This document shows, piece by piece, positions 9,829-18,533 of a DNA stretch of 64,000 nt (the first letter of the stretch is position 1; each line of letters begins with the position of its first letter). A program made the translations under genes and the position numbers. The notes beneath the pieces were generated by a model. It saw only the letters and a list, made by a program, of their open reading frames with translations. It was not told the origin of the DNA and ran no database searches. This DNA comes from Clostridium sp. HBUAS56010. Lineage in GTDB: Bacteria > Bacillota > Clostridia > Lachnospirales > Lachnospiraceae. The stretch spans positions 868,001 to 932,000 of the forward strand of contig NZ_SULJ01000001.1 in assembly GCF_007115105.1 (NCBI RefSeq). The letters are read 5' to 3'.

Positions 9829-9981
9829 ATGTTAGCAAATGGTACCAATGAATGCAATTGTAAAAAAACAAACTGCCCCAGGCATGGGAAGTGCCAGGAA
9901 TGTATGGAACACCACAGCCACAGCACCCGATACCCGAAACCGTACTGCATGCAGAATCACCGAAAAACTTCCAAGTCTTGA
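9829..9981 (+). CDS. Small Cys/His-rich protein (50 aa)
   Basis: An ATG at 9829 preceded by GGAAAGGAG opens a 50-codon frame ending TGA at 9981. The product has six Cys and six His residues, with a CNCKKTNCPRHGKCQEC core and a trailing EHHSHST segment and YCMQNH. This spacing suggests a metal-binding mini-domain. I recognise the NCPRHGKC pattern from small uncharacterised clostridial proteins, but cannot name a function. It stands alone between convergent minus-strand genes, with no obvious operon partner. Confidence 0.75.
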   Translation: MLANGTNECNCKKTNCPRHGKCQECMEHHSHSTRYPKPYCMQNHRKTSKS

Positions 9982-9996
9982 GATTCAGAGATTTTA

Positions 9997-11214
9997 TTAT
10001 TTCTGTATGTAGTAAGTGAGAAAATCAGAAAGCTTTTCACAAGCGGTCTTTAACTGGTTCAGTTCCGGCAGATATACCACCCGGAAGTGGTCTGGCCTTT
10101 CCCAGTGGAAACCGCCTCCATGCGTCAGAAGAATCTTTTTATCTTTTAAGAAGTCAAGGACAAATTTTTCATCATCCTCTATGTGGAATTTCTTCGTATC
10201 AATCTTTGGAAACATATAAAAGGCTGCTTTGGGCTTTACTACGGATATTCCTGGTATCTCATTGAGGGCTTTGTAAATATATTCTCTCTGCTCGTAGATT
10301 CTTCCTCCCGGCACCAGAAGTGACTTTGTCTCTTCTTCCATGCCAAGAGCCATGCTGATGACAGACTGAGCGGGAACATTGGAACAGAGTCTCATGGAGG
10401 ACAGCAGGTTAATGCCTTCTACATATCCCTTCGCAAAGGATTTATCTCCGCAAAGGCTCATCCAGCCGCAGCGGTATCCTGCGATCAAATGGGATTTTGA
10501 TAAGCCGTTAAATGTAATGGTGAGTAAATCCGGTGCTAAAGAAGCGATGGATACATGGTCGTGATCATCTAATACCAGACGGTCATAGATCTCATCAGCA
10601 AAGATGATCAGTCCGTTTTTCCTGCACAGGGAAACGATCTCTTCTAAAATCTCTCTGGGGTATAAAGCACCGGTAGGATTATTGGGGTTAATAATAACGA
10701 TGCCTTTTGTTTTGTCTGTAATCTTTTTCTTTATGTCCTGAATATCAGGATACCATTCTGCCTGTTCATCACAGTAATAATGAACGGCTGTTCCTCCTGC
10801 AAGAGTCACCGATGCGGTCCACAACGGATAATCCGGAGATGGAACCAGAATCTCGTCTCCATGATCTAACAATCCCTGCATGGATAACGTAATCAGCTCA
10901 CTGACTCCATTTCCCGTATATACATCATCGGTTGTAACCTGCTCAATTCCCTTTTTTCTGTTATACTCCACAATAGCTTTTCTTGCGGATAAAAGCCCTT
11001 TGGAATCGGAATATCCTTCTGTATTTATCAGATTTTCATTCATCTGTTTTAACAATTCTTCCGGCGCACGGAATCCAAAAGGAGCTGGATTGCCGATATT
11101 TAACTTTAATATATCAATTCCCTGGTCAATCATGCGGTTTGCTTCATCCATAACTGGCCCTCTGATGTCGTAACAAACGTGGTCAAGTTTTGCTGATTTT
11201 TCAAATTTTTTCAT
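9997..11214 (-). CDS. alaA: Alanine-type aminotransferase (class I, PLP)
   Basis: A 405-residue fold-type I aminotransferase. Its N-terminus (KLDHVCYDIRGPV, KLNIGNPAPFGF) closely follows E. coli AlaA, which makes alanine from pyruvate and glutamate. The PLP Lys lies in FNGLSKSHLIAG and the phosphate-binding Arg in GYRCGW. NPNNPTGALYP is conserved. AGAAGG lies 8 nt before the ATG. A T-box leader with a probable Ala specifier lies immediately upstream, which supports alanine as the product. It would be expressed when tRNA-Ala is uncharged. Confidence 0.9.
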   Translation of the reverse strand: MKKFEKSAKLDHVCYDIRGPVMDEANRMIDQGIDILKLNIGNPAPFGFRAPEELLKQMNENLINTEGYSDSKGLLSARKAIVEYNRKKGIEQVTTDDVYTGNGVSELITLSMQGLLDHGDEILVPSPDYPLWTASVTLAGGTAVHYYCDEQAEWYPDIQDIKKKITDKTKGIVIINPNNPTGALYPREILEEIVSLCRKNGLIIFADEIYDRLVLDDHDHVSIASLAPDLLTITFNGLSKSHLIAGYRCGWMSLCGDKSFAKGYVEGINLLSSMRLCSNVPAQSVISMALGMEEETKSLLVPGGRIYEQREYIYKALNEIPGISVVKPKAAFYMFPKIDTKKFHIEDDEKFVLDFLKDKKILLTHGGGFHWERPDHFRVVYLPELNQLKTACEKLSDFLTYYIQK

Positions 11215-11253
11215 TATTTTATCCTTCTTTCTTAAATAATTCCGTGAAAATAC

Positions 11254-11286
11254 AAAAAAGCCCTAAGCGTCGAAACGCTTAGGGCG
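11254..11286 (-). terminator. T-box regulated terminator
   Basis: On the minus strand GCCCTAAGCG pairs with CGCTTAGGGC around TTTCGA and is followed by TTTTTTG, 40 nt before alaA. This is the terminator half of the T-box switch. Confidence 0.88.
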
Positions 11287-11537
11287 AATATACAATCCGT
11301 GTTACCACCTAAATTCAGAGAAATCTCTGCACTCTCTACAGTACTATCATACTGCGCCCCTATAACGTGGGGAATCCGTTGAAGCCTACTGGATTATCTT
11401 TTAAAATCAAAAGATTCTTCGTTCGGTTCAAAGCTCCGAGACTGCTTCGATATCCTGGAATAAAGATTTGCACCAACCATCTTTTCTCTGAAATTCCGCG
11501 TATATGTACTATTTCTCTTCATTGCCTTTTCACTATT
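11254..11537 (-). ncRNA. T-box riboswitch, probable alanine specifier
   Basis: The leader carries the T-box core AATTTAGGTGGTAACACGG (11315-11297) ahead of a terminator. Upstream is a stem I with an AGTA motif, GGTTGGTG apical segment and AG-rich bulge. If the GAGA/TCTC lower helix is drawn, the triplet facing the AGTA motif is GCA (11445-11443), an alanine codon, which agrees with the alaA product. Uncharged tRNA-Ala would stabilise the antiterminator and allow transcription. The specifier reading is a manual fold and less certain than the T-box call. Confidence 0.85.
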
Positions 11538-11543
11538 TCCGCA

Positions 11544-11572
11544 ATCATAGCACAGGCTTTATGAAATGTCAA
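11544..11572 (-). promoter_or_regulatory. Sigma-A promoter of the T-box/alaA unit
   Basis: On the minus strand TTGACA (11572-11567) and TATGAT (11549-11544) are exactly 17 bp apart, directly before the T-box leader. Confidence 0.75.
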
Positions 11573-11603
11573 TAACCATTCTTGTCCAATCAGCTTTAAT
11601 CCC

Positions 11604-12980
11604 TTAAAAGGCTTCTGACGTGCGGTATACTCTCCATATCACTCCTGTACCAGGATAAAATACTGCCGGATCTCCAGATATATTATATCCCATATCCACG
11701 ATGTACATGGCACCATCCGGTCCAAAAGAAATGTTCACAGGCCGTTCAAATCCGCCTCCTCTGGATATGGATGAAGGAAATCCATTTTTGTTAATTGCAA
11801 AGGTGCTGATGGTTCTGGATTTCATATCAATCCTTGAAACTCTGTGTCCTGCCCCTGCGTAAGGTATTTCCTCTCCCAGGGTTCCCCGAATCGTGCTTCC
11901 GAATTCTGCAATATACACATCTCCATAAGGTCCAAAAGACTGGTTATAATTAAACTCAAATCCGGCCAGTGTGGAATTAGGAGGAAATCTCACATAAGGT
12001 CTGGGGGGGACATTGGGCTGGTTTTTAAATATTAACGTAGGCTCTAATCCCCCAGCCGGAGTAAACCGGGGAGAATTTACCGCCTCCCCGCCAGAATAAT
12101 CGGGCCAGCCATACCACAGATCCGGTGTAACGAGATAGAAATCCTCTCCTGCGTTCTCAATCGGTCTGCTTCCTACCGGGTTGAATCCATTATTGATGGA
12201 AAAGAGCTGACCGCTGATGTCAAACTTCATAAAAGCAGGGTCACGAAATCCCCATGCGACCTGTTCCAGATTGGATCCATCTAAATTGGAACGCAGAATG
12301 CTTCCTGATGCTTTTATATATCGTTTTCTGGTTTCATATTCAATATTGGGTATTCCATAGGGAGAAAATGCACCAGTAAAAGCGGCATCAACAACCACTG
12401 GATCCGTAAGAATATTATCTGTCACGAAATTCTGCCCATAAAGCATGACATAGTCCCCTGTATAATCACATAGTAAAGGAGATGCTGTCACCCACTTATT
12501 GTCATTGCCTACCACACCGCTGTTGGTTACTGTCCCCTGTCCGAAATACATCTTATGATCCGGGGAAAATGCAACTGCACTGTTGACATGATCCCCATTG
12601 CTTGGAAGCCCCATAACCACATTCTGTCTTGTACCATCTTTATAAATTCTGGTAACATATCCCCTGTGAGATACATAGAGAACACCGTTTAAATAATTAA
12701 TTCCTGATATGGGAGCAATAAAATCTTCAGCGATTATCTGCATTTCTCCTTCTGAAAATTTTAGAATACAGGGATTCCCGGTTGCCATACCGGAATCAGC
12801 GATATAAATATTTCCCTTTTCATCAAAAATTATGCTGATTGGTGAATTAAGATTATTCAAAAAAACTTCAATTCCATAACCTCTTATAATATAGATATCA
12901 GACGGATTGACGAACCGTTCCATCTGGACTTCGCTGTCATTGCAGGAATGAATCTGTTCTCCATTACTTCTTTGAGTCAT
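11604..12980 (-). CDS. Beta-propeller sugar dehydrogenase-like / NHL-type protein
   Basis: A 458-residue protein built of repeated propeller blades (SPISIIFDEKGNIYIADSG, GVLYVSHRGYV, VAFSPDHKMYFGQG, PAFMKFDISGQLFSINNG, VNISFGPDGAMYIVDMG). The pattern resembles glucose/sorbosone dehydrogenases and NHL proteins. No signal peptide is visible, so secretion or PQQ use cannot be argued. AGGTG lies 6 nt before the ATG. It is a single gene between alaA and msrAB. The N-terminal 30 residues are Asn/Ser-rich and unlike the propeller. Substrate unknown. Confidence 0.72.
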   Translation of the reverse strand: MTQRSNGEQIHSCNDSEVQMERFVNPSDIYIIRGYGIEVFLNNLNSPISIIFDEKGNIYIADSGMATGNPCILKFSEGEMQIIAEDFIAPISGINYLNGVLYVSHRGYVTRIYKDGTRQNVVMGLPSNGDHVNSAVAFSPDHKMYFGQGTVTNSGVVGNDNKWVTASPLLCDYTGDYVMLYGQNFVTDNILTDPVVVDAAFTGAFSPYGIPNIEYETRKRYIKASGSILRSNLDGSNLEQVAWGFRDPAFMKFDISGQLFSINNGFNPVGSRPIENAGEDFYLVTPDLWYGWPDYSGGEAVNSPRFTPAGGLEPTLIFKNQPNVPPRPYVRFPPNSTLAGFEFNYNQSFGPYGDVYIAEFGSTIRGTLGEEIPYAGAGHRVSRIDMKSRTISTFAINKNGFPSSISRGGGFERPVNISFGPDGAMYIVDMGYNISGDPAVFYPGTGVIWRVYRTSEAF

Positions 12981-13039
12981 TCACTTCACCTGGAAATATT
13001 TTACTATATTATATTCTGATGTCTATAAATTATACAAAC

Positions 13040-13990
13040 TTATAATAAGGAAAGATAAGCTCCGTACCCTTCCTCCTCCATTTTTTCTTTGGGTATAAAT
13101 CTTAATGCGGCACTGTTAATACAGTAACGGAGACCGCCCAGTTCTTCCGGACCGTCTTCAAACACATGACCCAGATGAGCATCTCCATGGCTGCTTCTCA
13201 CTTCTGTCCTCTGCCTTGCCAGAGTATTATCAACTGCTTCTTTTAAAAGATTCTTTTCAATGGGCTTCGAAAAACTGGGCCAGCCGCATCCGGAATCAAA
13301 TTTATCCGCAGATTGAAACAATGGCTCCCCTGTAGTAATATCAACATAGATTCCTTCTCTGAATTCGTCGTAATATTCATTCTGGAACGGTGGTTCTGTT
13401 GCGCTGTTCTGGGTCACTTCAAACTGCTTTTGTGTCAGCTTTTCTTTTAACTCTTCCGGAGATTTTTTGACATATTTAAGGCTTTTATCCACAGCCTTTT
13501 CTGCCTTTTTAAATTTATCTGCTCCAATATGACAATATCCCCCGGGGTTCTTATCCAGATATTTCTGGTGATACTCTTCTGCCCTGCTGTAATTGTCCAA
13601 AGGAAGCCTTTCTATGGCAATCTTCTTTTCATGCTGCTTTTGCAGCTCTGAAATAGACGCCTCAATGACCTGCACATCCTGCTTGTCCGTATAATAAATT
13701 CCTGTCCTGTACTGGGAACCTGTATCTCCTCCCTGACGGTTGATGCTTACGGGATTAATTACGTCATAATACAGTTCCAATATATAAGGAAGACCAATGA
13801 TGGTATCTTCGTATTCTACCCTGACGGTTTCTGCATGTCCTGTGTTATTATGACACACTTCTTCATAGGTTGGATGTTCTGTATTGCCATTGGCATAGCC
13901 CACTTCTGTATTGACAATGCCGGGTATATTCTGTAAATACTTTTCCGTTCCCCAAAAGCAGCCGCCTGCCAGATATATCTCTTTTTTCAT
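13040..13990 (-). CDS. msrAB: Bifunctional methionine sulfoxide reductase MsrA/MsrB
   Basis: Repairs oxidised methionine; the A domain reduces the S epimer and the B domain the R epimer. The MsrA catalytic Cys is in [10 protein letters not shown] near residue 12, with [16 protein letters not shown] following. The MsrB half begins near residue 175, with [23 protein letters not shown] and the catalytic Cys in [12 protein letters not shown]. The 316-residue fused length is the usual one. GAGGTG lies 5 nt before the ATG. It has its own transcription unit and is one of few oxidative-repair genes in the window. Confidence 0.95.
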   Translation of the reverse strand: MKKEIYLAGGCFWGTEKYLQNIPGIVNTEVGYANGNTEHPTYEEVCHNNTGHAETVRVEYEDTIIGLPYILELYYDVINPVSINRQGGDTGSQYRTGIYYTDKQDVQVIEASISELQKQHEKKIAIERLPLDNYSRAEEYHQKYLDKNPGGYCHIGADKFKKAEKAVDKSLKYVKKSPEELKEKLTQKQFEVTQNSATEPPFQNEYYDEFREGIYVDITTGEPLFQSADKFDSGCGWPSFSKPIEKNLLKEAVDNTLARQRTEVRSSHGDAHLGHVFEDGPEELGGLRYCINSAALRFIPKEKMEEEGYGAYLSLL

Positions 13991-14153
13991 AAAGTCACCT
14001 CACAAAATCTGCCGGTGCTGTTACACCAGTCTGTTATAGGGCAATCATATCAGATACATAAATGAAAAACAAGCACCGCCTGCCTGTTTATTTCCGAATA
14101 CTTGTGTTTTTTCAGCATAAGATTTAATAATACAAAAAACAGGAGTCAAGCAC

Positions 14154-15038
14154 ATGATATCAAAAGAAATGTATGTAAGATGGTCTCTTCAATACCAGCT
14201 TTTCTGGCTTCGCATTCTGAAAGAACATGCAATCTTTATTGAGGCAACCATGCCGCCGCCTGGAAAATCCCTCGCCCTTACAGCCGATGCTTACAAACAA
14301 AATTATGACCTTTTTCTTCTTACTGCCATCGGCCTTGCAGACGGTGTAATTCCTGCCGGGGCTCTTGAGGCGGGACAATACTATACCCAGTATACCGAAG
14401 AAGCAGAACGGGCGGCACAGCAATACACCGGAATTCAGATCAATACAGACATGACGATTATGGAATACGATATTACCCCCTGCTCCCCTTCCTTTCAGAG
14501 TTCAAGCAGTTTAGAGCAGGAAGTTTCTCTTCTCAACCACAATGTTATGTCACTGACCGACTCTTTTATCCGTTTTCAGACTCAGCTTTTAAATAACCGG
14601 TCCTCCTGCAAATTATTTACCCTGATGTATACCGGCGATATCTTACATATTCTAATGGAAGCCAAACAGTTCCATCTGTTGTTGTCAGACCTTGTTAAAG
14701 GAGACGAACATGCACTCGATCACTACAAAAATTTCTGGACCAATAACATGGCGGATCATGCCAAGGTGATGCGGGGACAGTTCGATCCTACGGAAACAGC
14801 CTATTTTAACCGTGCCAACCAGTTCTCCGACTTATTTGACACACTTTCCAGAGAAGAGATGACCCCTGCCACATATCCTTCTGATGCCGCCCTTTTAAGG
14901 AGCACAACGGAAATCCGGGATTTTAAAGCAGACACCACGGAAGCCATCCTAAAATGCCAGGTTCAGTCCATTATGCTGTCTCTCTATACGGATCACCTGC
15001 TGCGGGAAGCAAACCATTTCATCTTTCTTATGAATTAG
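14154..15038 (+). CDS. DUF2935 family protein
   Basis: A 294-residue all-helical protein with two similar halves, each starting with an aromatic-rich helix (WSLQYQLFWLRILKEHAIFIEATM; LLNHNVMSLTDSFIRFQTQLL). It carries repeated His/Glu positions (KEHAIFIE, EAKQFHLLL, DHYKNFW, REANHFIFL) that would fit a hemerythrin-like di-metal bundle. This matches DUF2935, common in spore formers, with no firm function. AGGAGT lies 8 nt before the ATG at 14154. It is monocistronic. Confidence 0.78.
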   Translation: MISKEMYVRWSLQYQLFWLRILKEHAIFIEATMPPPGKSLALTADAYKQNYDLFLLTAIGLADGVIPAGALEAGQYYTQYTEEAERAAQQYTGIQINTDMTIMEYDITPCSPSFQSSSSLEQEVSLLNHNVMSLTDSFIRFQTQLLNNRSSCKLFTLMYTGDILHILMEAKQFHLLLSDLVKGDEHALDHYKNFWTNNMADHAKVMRGQFDPTETAYFNRANQFSDLFDTLSREEMTPATYPSDAALLRSTTEIRDFKADTTEAILKCQVQSIMLSLYTDHLLREANHFIFLMN

Positions 15039-15105
15039 GCGGCAATAGCCAGCGCAACAGGTTTGTTACAGATTCTCTTAACATAACAGGCGGTTGATCT
15101 TTATG

Positions 15106-15130
15106 ACTTCGGGCCAATCTGGTCCGAAGT
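15106..15130. terminator. Hairpin between DUF2935 gene and the TetR operon
   Basis: ACTTCGGGCC and GGTCCGAAGT pair with one wobble around AATCT. It lies in the convergent gap (15039-15219), where nothing else was recognised. It has no strong T run on either strand. Confidence 0.4.
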
Positions 15131-15219
15131 TTAAGAAGGATTCTACGCTTCATTTTATCGGCTCTGCTTCTTTGCGTCTGACTCTTTGACGAATGTCAAT
15201 TCCAGTGATTTAACACTTA

Positions 15220-15429
15220 TTAATTATCACCATCATATGCTTCTATTGCTAAGGGCAATCCGTCTTCAATACGAGCTACCGCCAGTGCAGTTATATAACA
15301 AAGTTCCTTTGTCTTCTTATCCATTCCTATGGCATGATCTAAACCAAACACCATATTAATCCATTGTTGGTACGCTTGTGGAGCTTCAATTTCAAATGCC
15401 TGATACGCTTTACTCATTTTCATAATCAT
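15220..15429 (-). pseudogene. Truncated carboxymuconolactone decarboxylase-like (AhpD-type) fragment
   Basis: The 69-codon frame covers only the start of a CMD domain (FGLDHAIGMDKKTKELCYITALAVARIEDG) and stops before the conserved second helix and its partner residues; intact single-domain members are about 100 residues or more. The sequence beyond the stop shows no continuing homology in any frame. The start overlaps the preceding stop by 4 nt (ATGA), so it was once translationally coupled to the TfoX-like gene. Confidence 0.65.
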
Positions 15430-15686
15430 CTTCCTTCTAAACTTTTATAATATTTTTGTAAGTCGTTTTTTGTATCATTCGAGAGTTCTGTATACCTCTT
15501 ATTCTCAATCGCTCCCTGTAAGGCATAAAGCAAATGTAAGCATGCAGAATTATCAGATAGTTTAAGGTAATAAAATGCTTCTTTACTTCCTGTTTTGGCA
15601 AGTTCTTCTGGAGTACAAATTCCAATACTATGTAATTGTTTTTCAATTACACTGCCTATATTTGGTAACGATTTTAAACTCATCAT
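15426..15686 (-). CDS. TfoX C-terminal domain protein
   Basis: An 86-residue stand-alone helix-hairpin-type domain (LKSLPNIGSVIEKQLHSIGICTPEELAKTGSKEAF) that matches the C-terminal domain of TfoX/Sxy. The TfoX N-terminal domain is absent. Such stand-alone copies are common and have no settled role. AAGGG lies 6 nt before the ATG at 15686. It sits between a zinc-ribbon gene (1 nt gap) and a CMD fragment (4-nt overlap), in the TetR operon. Confidence 0.8.
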   Translation of the reverse strand: MMSLKSLPNIGSVIEKQLHSIGICTPEELAKTGSKEAFYYLKLSDNSACLHLLYALQGAIENKRYTELSNDTKNDLQKYYKSLEGR

Positions 15687-15687
15687 A

Positions 15688-15942
15688 TTACCCTTCCTCG
15701 CTGAAATATTTTTTCCATGCCGGCAATTTCTTCATGTTGTTTTCAACGATTGCTTTGGAAGCTTCCTGATCAAACCCTTGTGTTTTGATGATGAAATCAA
15801 TCCAATTCTCTCGTTTTTCTTCAAAGCTCTGCATGGAACCATCAGCCCTTGCACAATAATTGCAATAATCGTTACGGTTGTCCTGACCGGGGAAATCAGA
15901 CAGTTCTTTCATAGGCATACCACATGCAATACATCGTTTCAT
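15688..15942 (-). CDS. Small zinc-ribbon protein
   Basis: An 84-residue protein with a four-Cys zinc site: CIACG near residue 4 and DYCNYCARADG near residue 26. The rest is a helical tail (FEEKRENWIDFIIKTQGF, AWKKYF). It matches the putative zinc-ribbon domain family that is often found next to regulators and AhpD-like proteins. GGAGGTG lies 7 nt before the ATG. It is the second gene of the TetR operon, 15 nt after the regulator. Confidence 0.8.
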   Translation of the reverse strand: MKRCIACGMPMKELSDFPGQDNRNDYCNYCARADGSMQSFEEKRENWIDFIIKTQGFDQEASKAIVENNMKKLPAWKKYFSEEG

Positions 15943-15957
15943 TTAAAGCACCTCCAG

Positions 15958-16533
15958 TTACGTTCTTATTAACTCTAAAAATGTTGAGATAAGTTCTGAT
16001 CTATATCTGTTCAATAAAGGTTCATTGGGTGAGAATAGTTCTTTATGAAGCAAGTAATAATGAACCATACCTATCCAAGTATTAAACATCATATGGGTAG
16101 GCACTTTTTTAACATGATTTCTGTTTTTCTCTAATGTCTCAGAGAAATGGAAGGCAATATTCGATTGAATATTCGCAAATATCAACCTTACTTCTTTTGG
16201 AAGAATGCTTTTATCGCTAATTAATCGAATGTAGAAGTTCTCATGATTGCTCAAAATATCAAGATAAGTAGATAAAAAACCGTTTAAATCTCTGTTATCA
16301 CGTACCATGTTACTGGTCTCTACAGCCAGCGTATCTCCAAAATCTTCGATTAAGCAAATAAGCAGTTCATCCACTGATGCAAAATGAGCAAAAATTGTTC
16401 CATGAGATACATTCGCCTTTTTAGCAATTAAAGAGGTTGAAGCAGTAAAGCCGTTTTCGGCATAAACTTCAAAGGCTGCTTCCATAATTTTCCGTTTGGT
16501 ATTTTCTTTTTGAAGTTGTCGTTTTGTTTTCAC
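15958..16533 (-). CDS. TetR/AcrR family transcriptional regulator
   Basis: A 191-residue regulator. The helix-turn-helix is at residues 12-55 (KRKIMEAAFEVYAENGFTAS, IAKKANVSHGTIFAHFAS). The ligand-binding domain is unassigned. It starts with GTG at 16533, with AGGAG 7 nt upstream. It heads an operon with zinc-ribbon, TfoX-C and CMD-fragment genes, and a tandem palindrome directly upstream suggests autorepression. Confidence 0.9.
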   Translation of the reverse strand: MKTKRQLQKENTKRKIMEAAFEVYAENGFTASTSLIAKKANVSHGTIFAHFASVDELLICLIEDFGDTLAVETSNMVRDNRDLNGFLSTYLDILSNHENFYIRLISDKSILPKEVRLIFANIQSNIAFHFSETLEKNRNHVKKVPTHMMFNTWIGMVHYYLLHKELFSPNEPLLNRYRSELISTFLELIRT

Positions 16534-16553
16534 TCTTAATCTCCTGAACTCAT

Positions 16554-16586
16554 AGTGAGTATTTACTCATTGAGTATATACTCACT
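16554..16586. promoter_or_regulatory. Tandem TetR operator
   Basis: Two 14-bp palindromes sit side by side: TGAGTATTTACTCA (16556-16569) and TGAGTATATACTCA (16571-16584). Both lie 20-50 nt upstream of the TetR start codon. The layout suggests two regulator dimers and autorepression; the binding itself is inferred. Confidence 0.72.
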
Positions 16587-16732
16587 ATAATACAAAAGAG
16601 CAATTATTTCAATACCTAAAATTCAGTGCGAATCATCTTCTAGATATTATCTCTCTTTTCAAGCATTACTTCTGAACCACATTGAACCTCTTCTTGATTG
16701 GATGGGCAATGAATTGATTGGAATTTGATCCC

Positions 16733-16773
16733 AAAAAAGGACAGGGTTTGAATCATTCCAAACACCTGTCCTT
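16733..16773 (-). terminator. Terminator after the GMC oxidoreductase operon
   Basis: On the minus strand AGGACAGG-TGTTTG and CAAACCCTGTCCT form an imperfect stem followed by TTTTTT. It is about 20 nt past the GMC stop. The rest of the 16587-16732 gap shows nothing recognisable. Confidence 0.8.
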
Positions 16774-16790
16774 ATAAGGAAATGCTGACA

Positions 16791-18503
16791 TCATGAAAAA
16801 TACTTTTCCGCAATCTTTTCTGCCGTTCTTGTTGCCAGTGCCTGGGTGGTCAAAGTGGGATTAGGACCTCCAAGTCCATTGCCAAGGACACTGTTATCTG
16901 CAATAAAAAGCCGGCTGACCTGTTTTGCTTCGCAGTTATTATCGGTTACCTGACCCATCCGCATGGTGCTCATAATATGGATTCCGGAATCCGGCTGCCA
17001 GTTGGCGCGGGTGATCGTTTTTGCTCCTGCACTTCTAAGGACATTACAGGCAACCCGTACCAACTGTTCTCTTTTTTCCGTGTCAGCATCATTTAAGCGA
17101 TACGAAATAACGGGAATAAATCCGTTTTCATCTCTTCTTACAGGGTCCAGTGAAATTCCATTGCTCTGCTGCACACTATCATCTGCCAGAATGATAATGC
17201 TCAGTGTTCTCTGGTAATCTTTCATGTTTTCCTTTAAAAGTTCGCCTGCAATGATTCCTTCCCTGTCCCATGGGCTGTCTTCTCCGACTTCATTCTGAAA
17301 GTAATACCCTTTCTGGCTCACTCCATAAGACATAAAAGAATAGAGCCCCGGACTGAGTCCAAATGGTTCAAACGTACCAAGTCCCGGATAATCAAGCCTT
17401 GCTGCTGAATTCTGACCGATAAATGGCTTCACATCTGACATTCCAAGTGCATTCATGAGATCTTCTTCCTCAAATATGCCAGAGACACAATCCATCATGT
17501 GAGTCGTAAGACCTTTTCCAACCCATTCATTTTCCGGAAGTTGCGAATTCAACCAGAGCCTTGGTGTTTCAATTGCTCCGGCTGCCATGACAATAACCCT
17601 GGCTTTTAATTCACGAACCTCGCCGGTCCAGGTGTTCCTTACCGTTACACTCTGTGCGGAAAGACCCTGAGTGCCCTCCTGTGCCGTATTAATCTTCACT
17701 GCAAAGGTATTAGGCATAACCTCCACATTGCCGGTTCTCAGCGCCATTGGAATATAGCTGACCATGGTAGACCTTTTGGCAACCGTATCCACGCTGGGAC
17801 CCATATTGCACCCATTGACACAATGCCCCCGTAAGGTGCAGCCAACCGCCTGATTGGTTTCTATGTCAAAATCAGGATTATTCAACATGGAATTGACGGG
17901 GAAAATGCAATTCGGCTGTACTCTGTACCCCGGTTCTGTCACATCTTTTACTTCAATATAAGAAAAACCTGCTTTTTTTGCACCATAATAAAATAAATTT
18001 TCCTTAGAAGTTCCAGTTGCCGGACTAACCGGAAGTGTATTTTCTACTTTTTCATAATAAGGAACCAGTTCTTCATATGAGATAGGCCATTCGTTCTGAA
18101 AGGATACGGGATAGGCACGGGGACAATTGGAAAAGTAAACCAGGGTAGTTCCTCCTACTCCGGCAGTCTGCCATAAAAACCCTCCGCCCTCCACAATTCT
18201 GACCCAGGGCGCCATGTCTCTGTTTGCAGGTCCCCAGCGCAATTTTCCGGAAACAGGATCATTCATATCATCTTCCAGATCTGTAAAATCTCTTTTTAGC
18301 AGATTTATATCAAGATCATCAACACTCCGACTGCTTCCCGCACCTGCATCTTCATTAGGTCTTTGCCATTTGCTATTACCGTACCAGGGACCAGCCTCTA
18401 CAACAAGCACCTTGATCCCCTTCTCTCCCAGCTCTTTGGCAACGACTCCGCCCCCTCCGCCGGCTCCTATTACAATTACATCTGCATCATAACCATTGTT
18501 CAT
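16791..18503 (-). CDS. GMC-type FAD oxidoreductase
   Basis: A 570-residue glucose-methanol-choline family flavoprotein. The Rossmann FAD motif VIGAGGGGGVVAKEL is at residues 11-25, with a GxGxxG variant. A Cys-rich loop follows (GCTLRGHCVNGCNMGP), then the C-terminal FAD closure DNSVLGNGLGGPNPTLT. It is of the large-subunit type found in gluconate and related sugar-acid dehydrogenases. GGAGG lies 10 nt before the ATG. It follows its small-subunit gene by 30 nt. No cytochrome c subunit is present, so the electron acceptor is unknown. Confidence 0.85.
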   Translation of the reverse strand: MNNGYDADVIVIGAGGGGGVVAKELGEKGIKVLVVEAGPWYGNSKWQRPNEDAGAGSSRSVDDLDINLLKRDFTDLEDDMNDPVSGKLRWGPANRDMAPWVRIVEGGGFLWQTAGVGGTTLVYFSNCPRAYPVSFQNEWPISYEELVPYYEKVENTLPVSPATGTSKENLFYYGAKKAGFSYIEVKDVTEPGYRVQPNCIFPVNSMLNNPDFDIETNQAVGCTLRGHCVNGCNMGPSVDTVAKRSTMVSYIPMALRTGNVEVMPNTFAVKINTAQEGTQGLSAQSVTVRNTWTGEVRELKARVIVMAAGAIETPRLWLNSQLPENEWVGKGLTTHMMDCVSGIFEEEDLMNALGMSDVKPFIGQNSAARLDYPGLGTFEPFGLSPGLYSFMSYGVSQKGYYFQNEVGEDSPWDREGIIAGELLKENMKDYQRTLSIIILADDSVQQSNGISLDPVRRDENGFIPVISYRLNDADTEKREQLVRVACNVLRSAGAKTITRANWQPDSGIHIMSTMRMGQVTDNNCEAKQVSRLFIADNSVLGNGLGGPNPTLTTQALATRTAEKIAEKYFS

Positions 18504-18533
18504 ATGTTTTAGTTTCCTCCAAATTATAGTGTT

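Noticed and set aside
15028-15153. 41-residue minus-strand frame beyond the CMD fragment
   Set aside because: It has no ribosome site, overlaps the end of the DUF2935 gene and shows no recognisable motif.
16587-16732. Possible transposase remnant between TetR and GMC genes
   Set aside because: A plus-strand reading gave a few plausible residues but no motif, inverted repeats or target duplication.
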